This document shows positions 26,365 to 34,755 of a stretch of 64,000 nucleotides of DNA, one piece after another. This DNA is from JAXLYE01 sp046351595 (GTDB lineage Bacteria > Myxococcota_A > Polyangia > Palsa-1104 > JAEUJZ01), in NCBI GenBank assembly GCA_046351595.1, contig JAXLYE010000007.1:372001-436000 (forward strand), given 5' to 3'. Position numbers and translations under genes: made by a program. A model generated the notes under the pieces. That model ran no database searches, had not been told where the DNA came from, and was given only the letters and a program-made list of their open reading frames with translations. Within the stretch, counting starts at the first letter, position 1; each line of letters opens with the position of its first letter.

Positions 26365-28125
26365 ATGTCCAGAGCCGACGAGTGCAGCCGATCGGGTTCG
26401 AGCTCTGGCCCGAGCTCTGGCTCGGGTCTGGGCTCGGGTTCCGGCGCGGAAGGCCCACGGAGCGCGCCTTGCCCGCGTGCGTCGGTCGGGCGCCCGCCTC
26501 CCGGCCTGCGCAGGAGGGCGCCGCGGTCTGTGTGGCTGGGCGTGTGTCTCGTCGCGGCGCTGAGCCCCGGCCGCGGGCGCACCGAGGGCAAGCGGGGCGA
26601 GCGGGCGCGCGCCTCGGCGCAGGCCCAGCTCGAGGCGGCGCGGCTGTTGGCGGCGGGGCGCGACGCCCTCAAGGCCGGGGACACCGCGACCGCGGAGCGG
26701 CTGCTGACCGAGGCGTACGTGCGCGTGCCGTCGCCGCTGCCGTTCTATCACCTGGGCCTCCTGTGGGCGCAGCGCGGGCAGACGCTGCTGGCGCACGATC
26801 TGCTCCGCCGCTTCGACGCCGATCCCGCGGCCGAGCCCGACGAGGCCATGCAGGCGGAGCTGCGCCGCATCCTGGCCGAGCCGACGCCGCCGCACGGCAA
26901 GGTGCAGGTGCTCGGCGATCCCGGTGCGATCGTGCGCATCGGCGGGCGGCTGGTCGGCGCGCTGCCGCTCTTGCAGCCGGCGCTGGTGCCGCCCGACGTC
27001 CGCCACGGCCTGACCGTCGAGGCCGCGGTCGCCGGACGCGAGACGAGCATCCCGGTCAGTGTCTCGGTGCCGCCGGGGCGCCTCGTCGAGGTCCGGGTCA
27101 ACAGCGCCTCGCGCGCGGCCCTGGTCACGCTGCTGCCCGCCTACATCGTCGTGCCGCGGCTGCGCGGCGTGCCGCGCGAGCTCGAAAAAGACGTGCTGCG
27201 CACGCTCGAGCTCGGGCTGCAGGCCGAGAAGAAGTCGATGCTGCTGCCCGAGGTGGCGCTCGTGCGCGCGCCGCAGCTCGCCGGCTGTCTCGAGCGGCTC
27301 GACTGCCAGCAGCAGCTCGCCGAGAAGAACGAGGCCGAAGGCGTCTTCCAGGTGCGCATCGAGGCTGTGGCCGGCGGGCGCTTCCGCTACCGCCTCGAGC
27401 TGATCGACACCGCCACCGGAGCGCCCGGGGCCGTCGCCGCCGGTGACGCCGAAACCGCGCTGCTCGGCGGCGCGCTGCGCCAGGGCGCGGTGCGGCAGGT
27501 GGTCGAGGTGGCGGCGCGGCCGCGCGGCGTCATCAAGGTGACGACCGAGCCGCTCGGCGCCGACGTCTACCTCGCCGCGTCCGAGGGCGAGGTCTCGCTG
27601 GGCAAGACGCCGCTGAGCCGCACCGTGTTCGGCGGCAGCCTGGAGCTGTCGCTGCGCAAGGCCGGCCACGAGCCGGTGTCCCGCCGGATCCAGATCGAAG
27701 ACGGCCAGACCGTCGAGCTCAGCGAGAGCCTGCCGGCGCAGGACGCGGTCTCGCCGCCGCGCCTCGTGTTCCCGGTGCAGGTGAGCACGCAGCTGTCGCA
27801 GCGCCCGCGACCGCTGTGGCGCCTCGTCTCGGGCGCTGCCGGTGTCGGCGCCGGCGTGCTGCTCGTCGGCTTTGGCGCGAGCGCGCTGTCCGCCAACGGC
27901 GGCTGCTACAGCACCGACTGCCGCTTCCTGATCGACACGCGTGCGCCGGGCGGCGCGCTGCTGGGCACGGGGCTTTTGGTCGCGATCGGCGGCGCGGTCC
28001 TGCTCGCGCGGCCGGGCCCGCGTGAGCCGATCGATGTCTACTCGCTCTCCGCCGCGAGCAAACCGACCTCCGCGCCGCCCGCCGTCGAGAGTGCGCCGGG
28101 CGCCGCCGGAGCCGCGCGGCCCTGA
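26365..28125 (+). CDS. PEGA-domain protein with TPR-like N-terminus and C-terminal membrane helices
   Basis: This 586-residue protein starts with a Ser/Gly repeat (SGSSSGPSSGSGLGSGSG) encoded by a hexamer-like DNA repeat near 26390-26450, then a signal or membrane segment (SVWLGVCLVAALSPG). Residues ~75-140 are helical and TPR-like (AARLLAAGRDALKAGDTATAERLL). A middle domain (~150-380) is unknown. A PEGA domain at ~390-455 carries GVIKVTTEPLGADVYL and GKTPLSRTVFGGSLELSL. Two C-terminal hydrophobic helices follow (GVGAGVLLVGFGASALS; GALLGTGLLVAIGGAVLL). This layout is common in myxobacterial envelope proteins that bind surface polymers. A GAGCGG site precedes the ATG weakly. It is followed by the next gene after 35 bp on the same strand, so an operon is likely. 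Confidence 0.8.
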   Translation: MSRADECSRSGSSSGPSSGSGLGSGSGAEGPRSAPCPRASVGRPPPGLRRRAPRSVWLGVCLVAALSPGRGRTEGKRGERARASAQAQLEAARLLAAGRDALKAGDTATAERLLTEAYVRVPSPLPFYHLGLLWAQRGQTLLAHDLLRRFDADPAAEPDEAMQAELRRILAEPTPPHGKVQVLGDPGAIVRIGGRLVGALPLLQPALVPPDVRHGLTVEAAVAGRETSIPVSVSVPPGRLVEVRVNSASRAALVTLLPAYIVVPRLRGVPRELEKDVLRTLELGLQAEKKSMLLPEVALVRAPQLAGCLERLDCQQQLAEKNEAEGVFQVRIEAVAGGRFRYRLELIDTATGAPGAVAAGDAETALLGGALRQGAVRQVVEVAARPRGVIKVTTEPLGADVYLAASEGEVSLGKTPLSRTVFGGSLELSLRKAGHEPVSRRIQIEDGQTVELSESLPAQDAVSPPRLVFPVQVSTQLSQRPRPLWRLVSGAAGVGAGVLLVGFGASALSANGGCYSTDCRFLIDTRAPGGALLGTGLLVAIGGAVLLARPGPREPIDVYSLSAASKPTSAPPAVESAPGAAGAARP

Positions 28126-28160
28126 GCTTCTGGCTGCAGGGAGTCACACAGGAGTCGCCG

Positions 28161-31100
28161 ATGAGGAACCGTGAGGAGGGGCTTTTCGGCCGCGCCGGGG
28201 CGCTGGCTACCGCGCTCTGCGGCCTTGTGCTCGGGTGCGACGGCTCGCTGTGGAAGCGGGAGCCGTACAAGGTGCCCAACCCGGCCTGCACCGGCGACGG
28301 CGGCGGCGCACCGACGCTGGCCCCGCGCGCCGGCGAGGTGGCCGCTGGGCAGCCCGAGCGGCCGGCGTGCCCGAGCCCGACGTCGAACGGCGGCACCCAG
28401 CTGCCCGAGTGCGCGGTGACCTGCGCGAGCAGCGAGACGCCGCAGCAGCACGGCACCCGCCTGCGCGACGCCCTGCGCGCGATGAGCACGTGGTCGAGCG
28501 TCACCGTCTACCTCGACAAGGGCTGCGCCTTCGAGCTCGCGTATGAAGATCCGCCGATGCCGACACTGGCGCTCGGGCGGACGCTGTTCCCGCCGATCGT
28601 CGGCGGCCGCTCGCTGACCATCGAGGGGCGCGGCGCCACCGTGCAGCTCGTCGGCAGCACCCCGGCGCGCTTCTTCTTCGTCGGCGATCGCGGCCGGCTG
28701 GCGCTGCGTGATCTGACGCTGCGTGGCGGCCGGGCCCAGGGCGGAGCCGGCGGATCCGCCGCGGCCCTGGGTCGCGGCACCGGCGGCGGCGGCGGCGGCG
28801 GCATGGGCGGCGCGGTCTTCGCGGTCAAGGCGACGGTCGAGCTCTCGCGCGTGATCTTCAGCGACAACCGCGCGCTCGGCGGCGACGGCGGCAGCGGCCA
28901 GAGCGACGTAGTCGCCTCGGTCATCGGCAACGGCGGCGGCGGCGGCGGCCTGAGCGGCGACGGCGCGCCCCCCTCGTCGTCGTCGGCCGGCGGCGGCGGC
29001 GGCGCGCAGGCCGCCAGCACGGGCCCGGTCGGCGGCGGCCTGAGCGCGCAGGGCAAGGAAGGCGGCATGGCCGCGGCCGGCGGTCTCTCGAGCATCGGCG
29101 CCGCGGGCATCGGCAGCGACGGCAGCTCGACGACGACCGGCAGCGGCGGCAGCGGCGGCGCGGACAGCGCCGTGGACAGCGGCTGGGGGCTCGGAGGCAG
29201 CGGCGGCGCACCGCCCGATGCCCCGCGCAGCGGCGGCAGCGGCGGCCTGGTCGGCGGCGGCGGCGGCGGCGGCGGCACGCCGCCCACCGGCAAGGGGGAT
29301 CGGCGGCGGCGGCGGCAGCGGCAGCGGCAGCGGCGGCGGCGGCACGCTGTGCACCGGCGGCGGCGGCGCCTACGGAGGAGGAGGCGGCGCCAGCTCCGAC
29401 GGCGGCGCCAGCGCCTGCGGCGGCGGCGGCGGCGGCCTCGGCGGCGGCGGCGGCGGCGGCAGCGGCACCGGCAACACCACCAGCCCCGGCGGCGGAGGAG
29501 GAGGCGGCGGCTTTGGCGGCGGCGGCGGGGAGGCGGCGGCGCCAAGCCGCGCGGCGGCAGCGGCGGGTTCGGAGGAGGAGGCGGCGGCGGCAGCGCGGCG
29601 GGCAGCGGCACGACCGTGCCCGGCAGCGGCGGCGACGCCGGCTTCGGCGGCGGCAGCGGCGGCCTGTCCGGCGGCGGCGGCGCCGCCGGCCTCGGTGGCG
29701 CGCTGTTCGTCCTGGGCGGCCAGCTCACCGCCACGGACTGCGAGTTCATCGGCAACGGCGCGCGCGGCGGCGCCGGCGGCAACCGCGGCACCCAGGTCGC
29801 CGGCACACCCGGCGTCGGGCTCGGCGGCGCGCTGTTCTCGATGGGGGCGGTCAAGGTCACGCTCGCGCACTCGACGTTCGCGCTGAACGGGGTCGCCGGC
29901 GGCGATGACAGCGCCAGCGGCGCGCCCTACAAGCCGCGCGGCTCCGCCGTCTACCACTACCCGCTGCCCGGCGCCGACGCCGGCGAGTTCACCCTCGAGA
30001 GCTCGATCCTCGTCGGGGCGAGCGCGCTCGGTCCGATCGCCGACACCGAGCTGACGCGGCCTCTGGCCAAGCTCAGCGCGCTGACCCTGCGCGGGCTCAG
30101 CGTGCTGTCGGACGACGAGCTCCTCAAGCTCGTGCCGCCGCGCACCGCCGACGGCAGCTCGCGCTCCATCGTGTGGTCGCCGGACTGGGCGGGCAGCCAG
30201 AGCGAGCCGGTGAAGTCTTCGAGCGGCCTGACCCCGGCGGACCCGGCCGACGTGCCGCAGCCTTGGTTCGCGCCGAGCGACGCCCTGGTCGCGCACGTCC
30301 TGGCCGAGCGCGGGCGCAGCGAGCTCGCTGCGGCCGTGAGCGAAGCGCAGGGGATCTGCAGCCAGCGCGCGCTCGATCTTCGCAAGGCCCAGCGCACGCA
30401 GGCGCCCGGCGTCTGCTTCCCCGGCGCCATCGAGGTCACCACGCCCGCCTGCCAGCCCGGCTCCTGCCAGCTCGGCCCGCACCGCGGCACCCGCGACGGC
30501 GCGGGCGTCCTCTTCGGGCTGCTGCTCGCGTCGGCGCTGTGGCTGGCGCGGCGTCGGGTCCGGCGCGGCGCGCGCTCTGTCGGCGTCCTCGGCCTCTTCA
30601 CAATCTTCACGTTCGGCGCGTGCAGCGGCGGCAGCCCCAGCGCCTCCGACGACGGCGGCGGCACGGCGGCGGATCTCGGCGGCGCGGGCGGCGTGGACTA
30701 CGCGCCGTACTTCTACACCTGGGGCTTCGGCAGCCCCTCCTACGCGTTCAAGTCGCTCGCCGAGATGAAGCAGAAGAGCGGCCTGTCCGCGGCGACGCTG
30801 GCGTTCGTCCTGGGCAACAGCGCTGGCAGCCCGGCCTGCGCCGTCACCACCGATGGCACGACCAACGTCATCGAGGCGCTGATGAAGGACGACATCGCCG
30901 CCTTCCGCGCCGCGGGCGGTCGGCTCAAGGTCTCCTTCGGCGGCGCCAACGGCCTGAACCTCGACGACGATCGCGCGTGCCCGAGTGCGATGGCGCTGTT
31001 CACCGCGATCGACGGCTTCGTCGCCCGCACCGGCCTGACCGATCTCGACTTCGACGCCGAGCAGCCGGGCGTGCTGACCGCGGCCGTCAACCAGAAGCGC

Positions 31101-31637
31101 GCGCAGGCGCTCAAGCTCCTCCAGGACAGCCGGCCCGAGGTCCGCGTGTCGCTGACGCTGCCGTCGCTGCCGCGCGACAAGAACGGCACGCCGGGCGGGC
31201 TGACGATGCTCGGGCTCGCGGCGGTGCGGGCGATGGCGCAGGCCGGCGTCCGGCTCACGCACGTGAACCTGATGACCATGGACTTCGGTCCGTACTACAG
31301 CACCGGACGCACGCTCTCCGAGCTCGCGATCTCGGCGCTGACCGACGCGCAGGCGCAGCTCAAGCCGGTCTTTGGCGACAAGAGCGACGCGGAGCTGTGG
31401 GCGCTGCTCGGTGCCACGCCGATGATCGGCCAGAACGACGTCAGCACCGAGATCTTCTCGCAGAAGGACGCGAGCGCGCTGGTCGCCTTCGCGCAGCAGC
31501 AGCGCCTCGGGCGGCTCTCGTTCTGGGCGGCGCAGCGCGATCAGCCGTGCCCGATGGGCAGCACGGATCTGGCGCTGTGTAGCCGCGTCAACACGGCGCC
31601 CTTCGAGTTCCGCCGCCTCTTCGCGCAGGTGCCTTAG
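28161..31637 (+). CDS. Fused protein: Gly-rich beta-helix surface lipoprotein joined to a GH18-like chitinase lipoprotein
   Basis: One 1,158-residue frame holds two complete-looking exported proteins. Part one (to ~810) has lipobox VLGC (Cys26), a right-handed beta-helix-like part (SLTIEGRGATVQLVG; VTLAHSTFALNG), a huge Gly-rich stretch, and a MYXO-CTERM-like end (GVLFGLLLASALWLARRRVRRG). Part two begins at once with another signal and lipobox (TFGACSGG, Cys821). It then reads as a GH18 barrel: LKVSFGGANG, then the catalytic motif LTDLDFDAEQPG with Glu967. No stop codon or start codon separates them. Residues ~379-456 are Arg-rich because the frame is shifted between two G-runs. SD-like CACAGGAG precedes the ATG. 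Expected activity of part two: cleavage of beta-1,4-GlcNAc polymers or binding to them. Confidence 0.75.
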   Translation: MRNREEGLFGRAGALATALCGLVLGCDGSLWKREPYKVPNPACTGDGGGAPTLAPRAGEVAAGQPERPACPSPTSNGGTQLPECAVTCASSETPQQHGTRLRDALRAMSTWSSVTVYLDKGCAFELAYEDPPMPTLALGRTLFPPIVGGRSLTIEGRGATVQLVGSTPARFFFVGDRGRLALRDLTLRGGRAQGGAGGSAAALGRGTGGGGGGGMGGAVFAVKATVELSRVIFSDNRALGGDGGSGQSDVVASVIGNGGGGGGLSGDGAPPSSSSAGGGGGAQAASTGPVGGGLSAQGKEGGMAAAGGLSSIGAAGIGSDGSSTTTGSGGSGGADSAVDSGWGLGGSGGAPPDAPRSGGSGGLVGGGGGGGGTPPTGKGDRRRRRQRQRQRRRRHAVHRRRRRLRRRRRRQLRRRRQRLRRRRRRPRRRRRRRQRHRQHHQPRRRRRRRRLWRRRRGGGGAKPRGGSGGFGGGGGGGSAAGSGTTVPGSGGDAGFGGGSGGLSGGGGAAGLGGALFVLGGQLTATDCEFIGNGARGGAGGNRGTQVAGTPGVGLGGALFSMGAVKVTLAHSTFALNGVAGGDDSASGAPYKPRGSAVYHYPLPGADAGEFTLESSILVGASALGPIADTELTRPLAKLSALTLRGLSVLSDDELLKLVPPRTADGSSRSIVWSPDWAGSQSEPVKSSSGLTPADPADVPQPWFAPSDALVAHVLAERGRSELAAAVSEAQGICSQRALDLRKAQRTQAPGVCFPGAIEVTTPACQPGSCQLGPHRGTRDGAGVLFGLLLASALWLARRRVRRGARSVGVLGLFTIFTFGACSGGSPSASDDGGGTAADLGGAGGVDYAPYFYTWGFGSPSYAFKSLAEMKQKSGLSAATLAFVLGNSAGSPACAVTTDGTTNVIEALMKDDIAAFRAAGGRLKVSFGGANGLNLDDDRACPSAMALFTAIDGFVARTGLTDLDFDAEQPGVLTAAVNQKRAQALKLLQDSRPEVRVSLTLPSLPRDKNGTPGGLTMLGLAAVRAMAQAGVRLTHVNLMTMDFGPYYSTGRTLSELAISALTDAQAQLKPVFGDKSDAELWALLGATPMIGQNDVSTEIFSQKDASALVAFAQQQRLGRLSFWAAQRDQPCPMGSTDLALCSRVNTAPFEFRRLFAQVP
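28735..29700 (+). repeat. GGC-rich trinucleotide tract encoding poly-Gly
   Basis: About 1 kb of GGC/GGA/AGC-rich sequence encodes Gly-Gly-Ser-type segments in the main frame, apart from 29294-29530, which is read out of phase. Such tracts are prone to replication slippage and to base-calling errors in G-runs. Confidence 0.75.
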
Positions 31638-31664
31638 TCCGCGCCGTGACTAGCGCGAAGTCCG

Positions 31665-33218
31665 TCAACCCGTCGGTGCGCAGCGGATGCGGTAGACCCG
31701 CACCGTGAGATCGCGGCGCGCCCACGGCGGCGTCAGCAGGCCCCGGCCCGCGGTCGGCGGCGTGAAGCTCTTGAACGGCTCGAGCTCGGCGTGCGCGCGC
31801 ACCGCGGCCACGGTCTCGGGCGGCGTGCTGTCCATCTCGATGAAGTAGTCGTGAGCGCAGACCTCGGCGCGGTCCGGGCGCGGCGAGACGCGGTGCGCGG
31901 CGATGGCGCGGTCGAGGTACCCGGCCTCGGGCGGCGAGCCCAGGACGTCGACGAACGGGAACTCGGTGAGCACGGCGCGCGCGCCCGCGGCCGACAGCGC
32001 CTCGGCGACCTTCTTGTCGATCGCGTTCATCTCGCGGTAGCTGAGGTTCACGTCGAGGTGGTGCTGCTTGTTCTCGTGCCAGCTGTCGCCGCGCCACTGG
32101 AAGAGGAGCGCCAGCACCACGAACGTCGCGACGCCGGCCTGCCGCGGCTGCGCGAGCTGCCCGAGGCCCAGCGCCGCCAGCGCCGCCAGCGCCGGCAGCG
32201 ACAGCGCCATGTAGCGCGGCAGCGACGCCGGGAAGCACAGCGGCAGCACCAGCCAGACAAGACCCGTGGCGAGCACACCGAGCCGGTCGTAGTGCGAGAG
32301 CGAAGGCGCCGCCGCCTCGTCGTCGCGCAGCCGCCAGATGCGGCGCAGGAAGTACAGCGCCGGGATCGTCATCAGCCAGCGCCCGCCCTCGATGAAGTTG
32401 TGCAGGAAGCCGCCCGCCGTCGAGCCCAGCGAGCCGAGGAGCACGGTGTGATCCGACGACATGACGTGGCCCGTGATCTTCTGGTGCACGACCAGCCACA
32501 GCGCCAGCGTGACGCCGGGCAGGCCCGCGGGGAAGACGCGGATCAGGGTGCCGGGCGCAAGCGGCCGGCGGTGCTCGACCCTGACCAGGCGCGCCCACCA
32601 CAGCACCGTCGTCGGCAGGCACAAAAAGTAGCCGCTCTCTTTGGTCAGCACCGCCAGGCTGCCGAGCAGCACATAGCCGAGCACGCGCCCGCGCAGCGCG
32701 CACAGCCACGCCACCGCGACCAGCGACGCCGCCGGCACGTCCATCTGGATCAGCCCCGCCTGCGCGAAGTAAAGCGGCGTCACCAGCACCAGCGCCGCCG
32801 CGAGCAGCCCGAGCCGCGACGGCCCGCCGAGCTGCCGCACCAGCGCGTAGGCCGCGGGCAGCGCCAGCGCCGTCACCACGACCGCGATGCCGTGCAGCAG
32901 CCACGGCGCGGTGCTCACGTACTTCATCGTCAGCGCCAGCACCGCGCACAAAAGCGGCGCGCGCACGTACTCGGGGTGGCTCGCCAGGTACGCCTTGAGG
33001 TTGAAGGCGAGCTGCCACGCCTCGGCGAAGTAGCAGCCGATCGCGTCCCACCAGTACGGGTCGCGCAGCGTATTCACCTTCAGCAACAGCAGCAGCACCG
33101 AGGCTGTGGCCCAGGCCAGCGGCCATGCCGCCCACTGCGGCGACAGCGACGGGAACAGGCGCGGGCGCGGCGAGCCGAACGGCCCGCGCGGCGGAGCAGG
33201 GGAGGGGCGCAGCGGCAT
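31665..33218 (-). CDS. Polytopic membrane glycosyltransferase, GT39/ArnT-like
   Basis: This 517-residue protein has about ten hydrophobic helices (for example LGLLAAALVLVTPLYFA, GYVLLGSLAVLTKESGYFLC, ALSLPALAALAALGLGQL). It matches the PMT/ArnT-like group that uses polyprenyl-phosphate sugars. Family marks are an early acidic loop after the first helix (TLRDPYWWDAIG), where these enzymes keep their catalytic Asp, and a loop with TKESGY. The C-terminal ~150 residues are soluble. Probable role: transfer of a lipid-linked sugar to a lipid, glycan or protein outside the inner membrane; acceptor unknown. The start at 33218 sits 20 bp after the purF stop, so the gene is probably in an operon with purF and the TonB receptor. 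Confidence 0.8.
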   Translation of the reverse strand: MPLRPSPAPPRGPFGSPRPRLFPSLSPQWAAWPLAWATASVLLLLLKVNTLRDPYWWDAIGCYFAEAWQLAFNLKAYLASHPEYVRAPLLCAVLALTMKYVSTAPWLLHGIAVVVTALALPAAYALVRQLGGPSRLGLLAAALVLVTPLYFAQAGLIQMDVPAASLVAVAWLCALRGRVLGYVLLGSLAVLTKESGYFLCLPTTVLWWARLVRVEHRRPLAPGTLIRVFPAGLPGVTLALWLVVHQKITGHVMSSDHTVLLGSLGSTAGGFLHNFIEGGRWLMTIPALYFLRRIWRLRDDEAAAPSLSHYDRLGVLATGLVWLVLPLCFPASLPRYMALSLPALAALAALGLGQLAQPRQAGVATFVVLALLFQWRGDSWHENKQHHLDVNLSYREMNAIDKKVAEALSAAGARAVLTEFPFVDVLGSPPEAGYLDRAIAAHRVSPRPDRAEVCAHDYFIEMDSTPPETVAAVRAHAELEPFKSFTPPTAGRGLLTPPWARRDLTVRVYRIRCAPTG

Positions 33219-33238
33219 GCGCGGCAAGATAGCGCGGC

Positions 33239-34738
33239 TCACACCGGATAGTCGCCGTCCATGCACGCGGTGCAGAACGGGCGCTGCCGGGTGGCGCGGT
33301 GCAGGCCGTCCTGCTCGAGGTAGCGCAGGTCGTCGACGTTGAGGTAGCGGCGCACCGCCTCGAGGCCGCGGTGCTCGCCGTCCGCATCGGGGAAGGCGCG
33401 GTTGATGAGCAGCTCGTCGCGGATCGGCGTGTCGATGCCGAGGTAGCAGGGCTCGCGGATCGGCGGCGAGGCGATGCGCAGGAACACCGCCGCGGCGCCG
33501 GCCTCGCGCACGAGCTGCACCAGCGGCCGCGCCGTGCTGCCGCGCACCAGCGAGTCGTCGACGAGCACCACGCGCCTGCCCGCGACCGCGGCCGGCACCA
33601 CCGACAGCTTGAGCTGCACCGCGTGGCTGCGCGCGTCCTGATCCGGCAGGATGAACGTCCGCCCGACGAAGCGGCTGCGCAGGATCGCGGGCTCGAAGGG
33701 CAGGCCGCTCTTGCGGGCATAGCCCAGGGCCGCGGGCACGCCGGAGTCGGGGACCGGCACCACCAGATCCGCGCGCGCCGCGATCGGGCCCGACTCGCTC
33801 GTATCGTCCTGCGCCGCCAGCTCCTCGCCCATGCGCACGCGCGCCTCGTAGACGCTCTGGCTGAAGACCTGCGAGTCGGGGCGCGCGAAGTAGACCAGCT
33901 CGAACACGCACGGCGCCGGGCGCGGGCGCGGGGCGACAAGCTGTGTGCTGACAAGGCCCTGCGGCCCGAGCTCGACGAGCTCGCCCGGCGCCACCTCGCG
34001 CACGTAGCGCGCGCCGATCGCGGCGAGCGCGCAGGTCTCGGACGCCAGCACCCAGCCGTCGGGCGCGCCGCGGCTGAGCAGCCGACCGATGACCAGCGGT
34101 CGCACGCCGTGCGGATCGCGCAGCCCGAACAGCCGCCCCGCGATCAAGAGCGCCAGCGAGTAGGCGCCGACCACGCGCTCGGCCGCGTGGCGCAGCGCCG
34201 ATGCGATCTCGCCGCTGCCGGCGCGCGCCGCCAGGTGCAGGAACAGCTCGGTGTCCATGGTCGTCGACAGCACCGCGCCGCCGTGCGCGAGCTCTGCCGC
34301 AAGCTCGGGCGCGTTCTTGAAGTTGCCGTTGTGGGCGATGGCGAAGCGGCCGAGCGGCGTGTCGGCGAAGAACGGCTGCAGGTTCTCGGCGTGATCGACG
34401 GCGACGGTCGAGTAACGCACGTGGCCGATCGCGACGCGGCCGGGCAGGGCGTGCACGTCCTCGATCGGCAGCGCGCTGACCACCAGGCCGCGGCCGCGCA
34501 GGCTGTGCAGCTGGCCGCTGTCGTCGACGGAGACGATGCCCGCGCCCTCCTGCCCGCGGTGCTGCAGCGCGAGCAGGCCGCGGTGCACGAGCGGCGCCGC
34601 CGGGCCAGAGCCGCGCAGCACCCCGAGCACGCCGCAGTGCTCGCGCCGCTTGTCGATCGGCGACGCCAGCGGGACGAGCGAGCCTGGCGGAACGAGCGGC
34701 GCGGCGCCCGCGCAGACGGAGCGAGAGGGGCAGGGCAT
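33239..34738 (-). CDS. purF: Amidophosphoribosyltransferase
   Basis: First committed step of purine synthesis: PRPP and glutamine give phosphoribosylamine. The N-terminal glutamine amidotransferase domain has its nucleophile at Cys35 (REHCGVLGVL), which becomes the N-terminus after propeptide removal; a 34-residue propeptide is longer than usual. The PRPP loop is VVLVDDSLVRGST. Cys positions equivalent to the iron-sulfur ligands of the Bacillus-type enzyme appear present: CVFELVYFARPDS, REPCYLGIDTP, and FCTACMDGDYP at the C-terminus. This indicates a [4Fe-4S] enzyme. The ATG at 34738 is 18 bp downstream of the TonB receptor stop, and the gene is followed at 20 bp by the glycosyltransferase. 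The combination with surface genes is unusual for purF. Confidence 0.95.
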   Translation of the reverse strand: MPCPSRSVCAGAAPLVPPGSLVPLASPIDKRREHCGVLGVLRGSGPAAPLVHRGLLALQHRGQEGAGIVSVDDSGQLHSLRGRGLVVSALPIEDVHALPGRVAIGHVRYSTVAVDHAENLQPFFADTPLGRFAIAHNGNFKNAPELAAELAHGGAVLSTTMDTELFLHLAARAGSGEIASALRHAAERVVGAYSLALLIAGRLFGLRDPHGVRPLVIGRLLSRGAPDGWVLASETCALAAIGARYVREVAPGELVELGPQGLVSTQLVAPRPRPAPCVFELVYFARPDSQVFSQSVYEARVRMGEELAAQDDTSESGPIAARADLVVPVPDSGVPAALGYARKSGLPFEPAILRSRFVGRTFILPDQDARSHAVQLKLSVVPAAVAGRRVVLVDDSLVRGSTARPLVQLVREAGAAAVFLRIASPPIREPCYLGIDTPIRDELLINRAFPDADGEHRGLEAVRRYLNVDDLRYLEQDGLHRATRQRPFCTACMDGDYPV

Positions 34739-34755
34739 GGCGGCGGAGGCCGGGA

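Noticed and set aside
29294..29530. An Arg-rich nucleic-acid-binding domain within the Gly-rich protein
   Set aside because: The segment is the same GGC tract read one base out of frame; the adjacent frame continues the Gly-rich pattern exactly.
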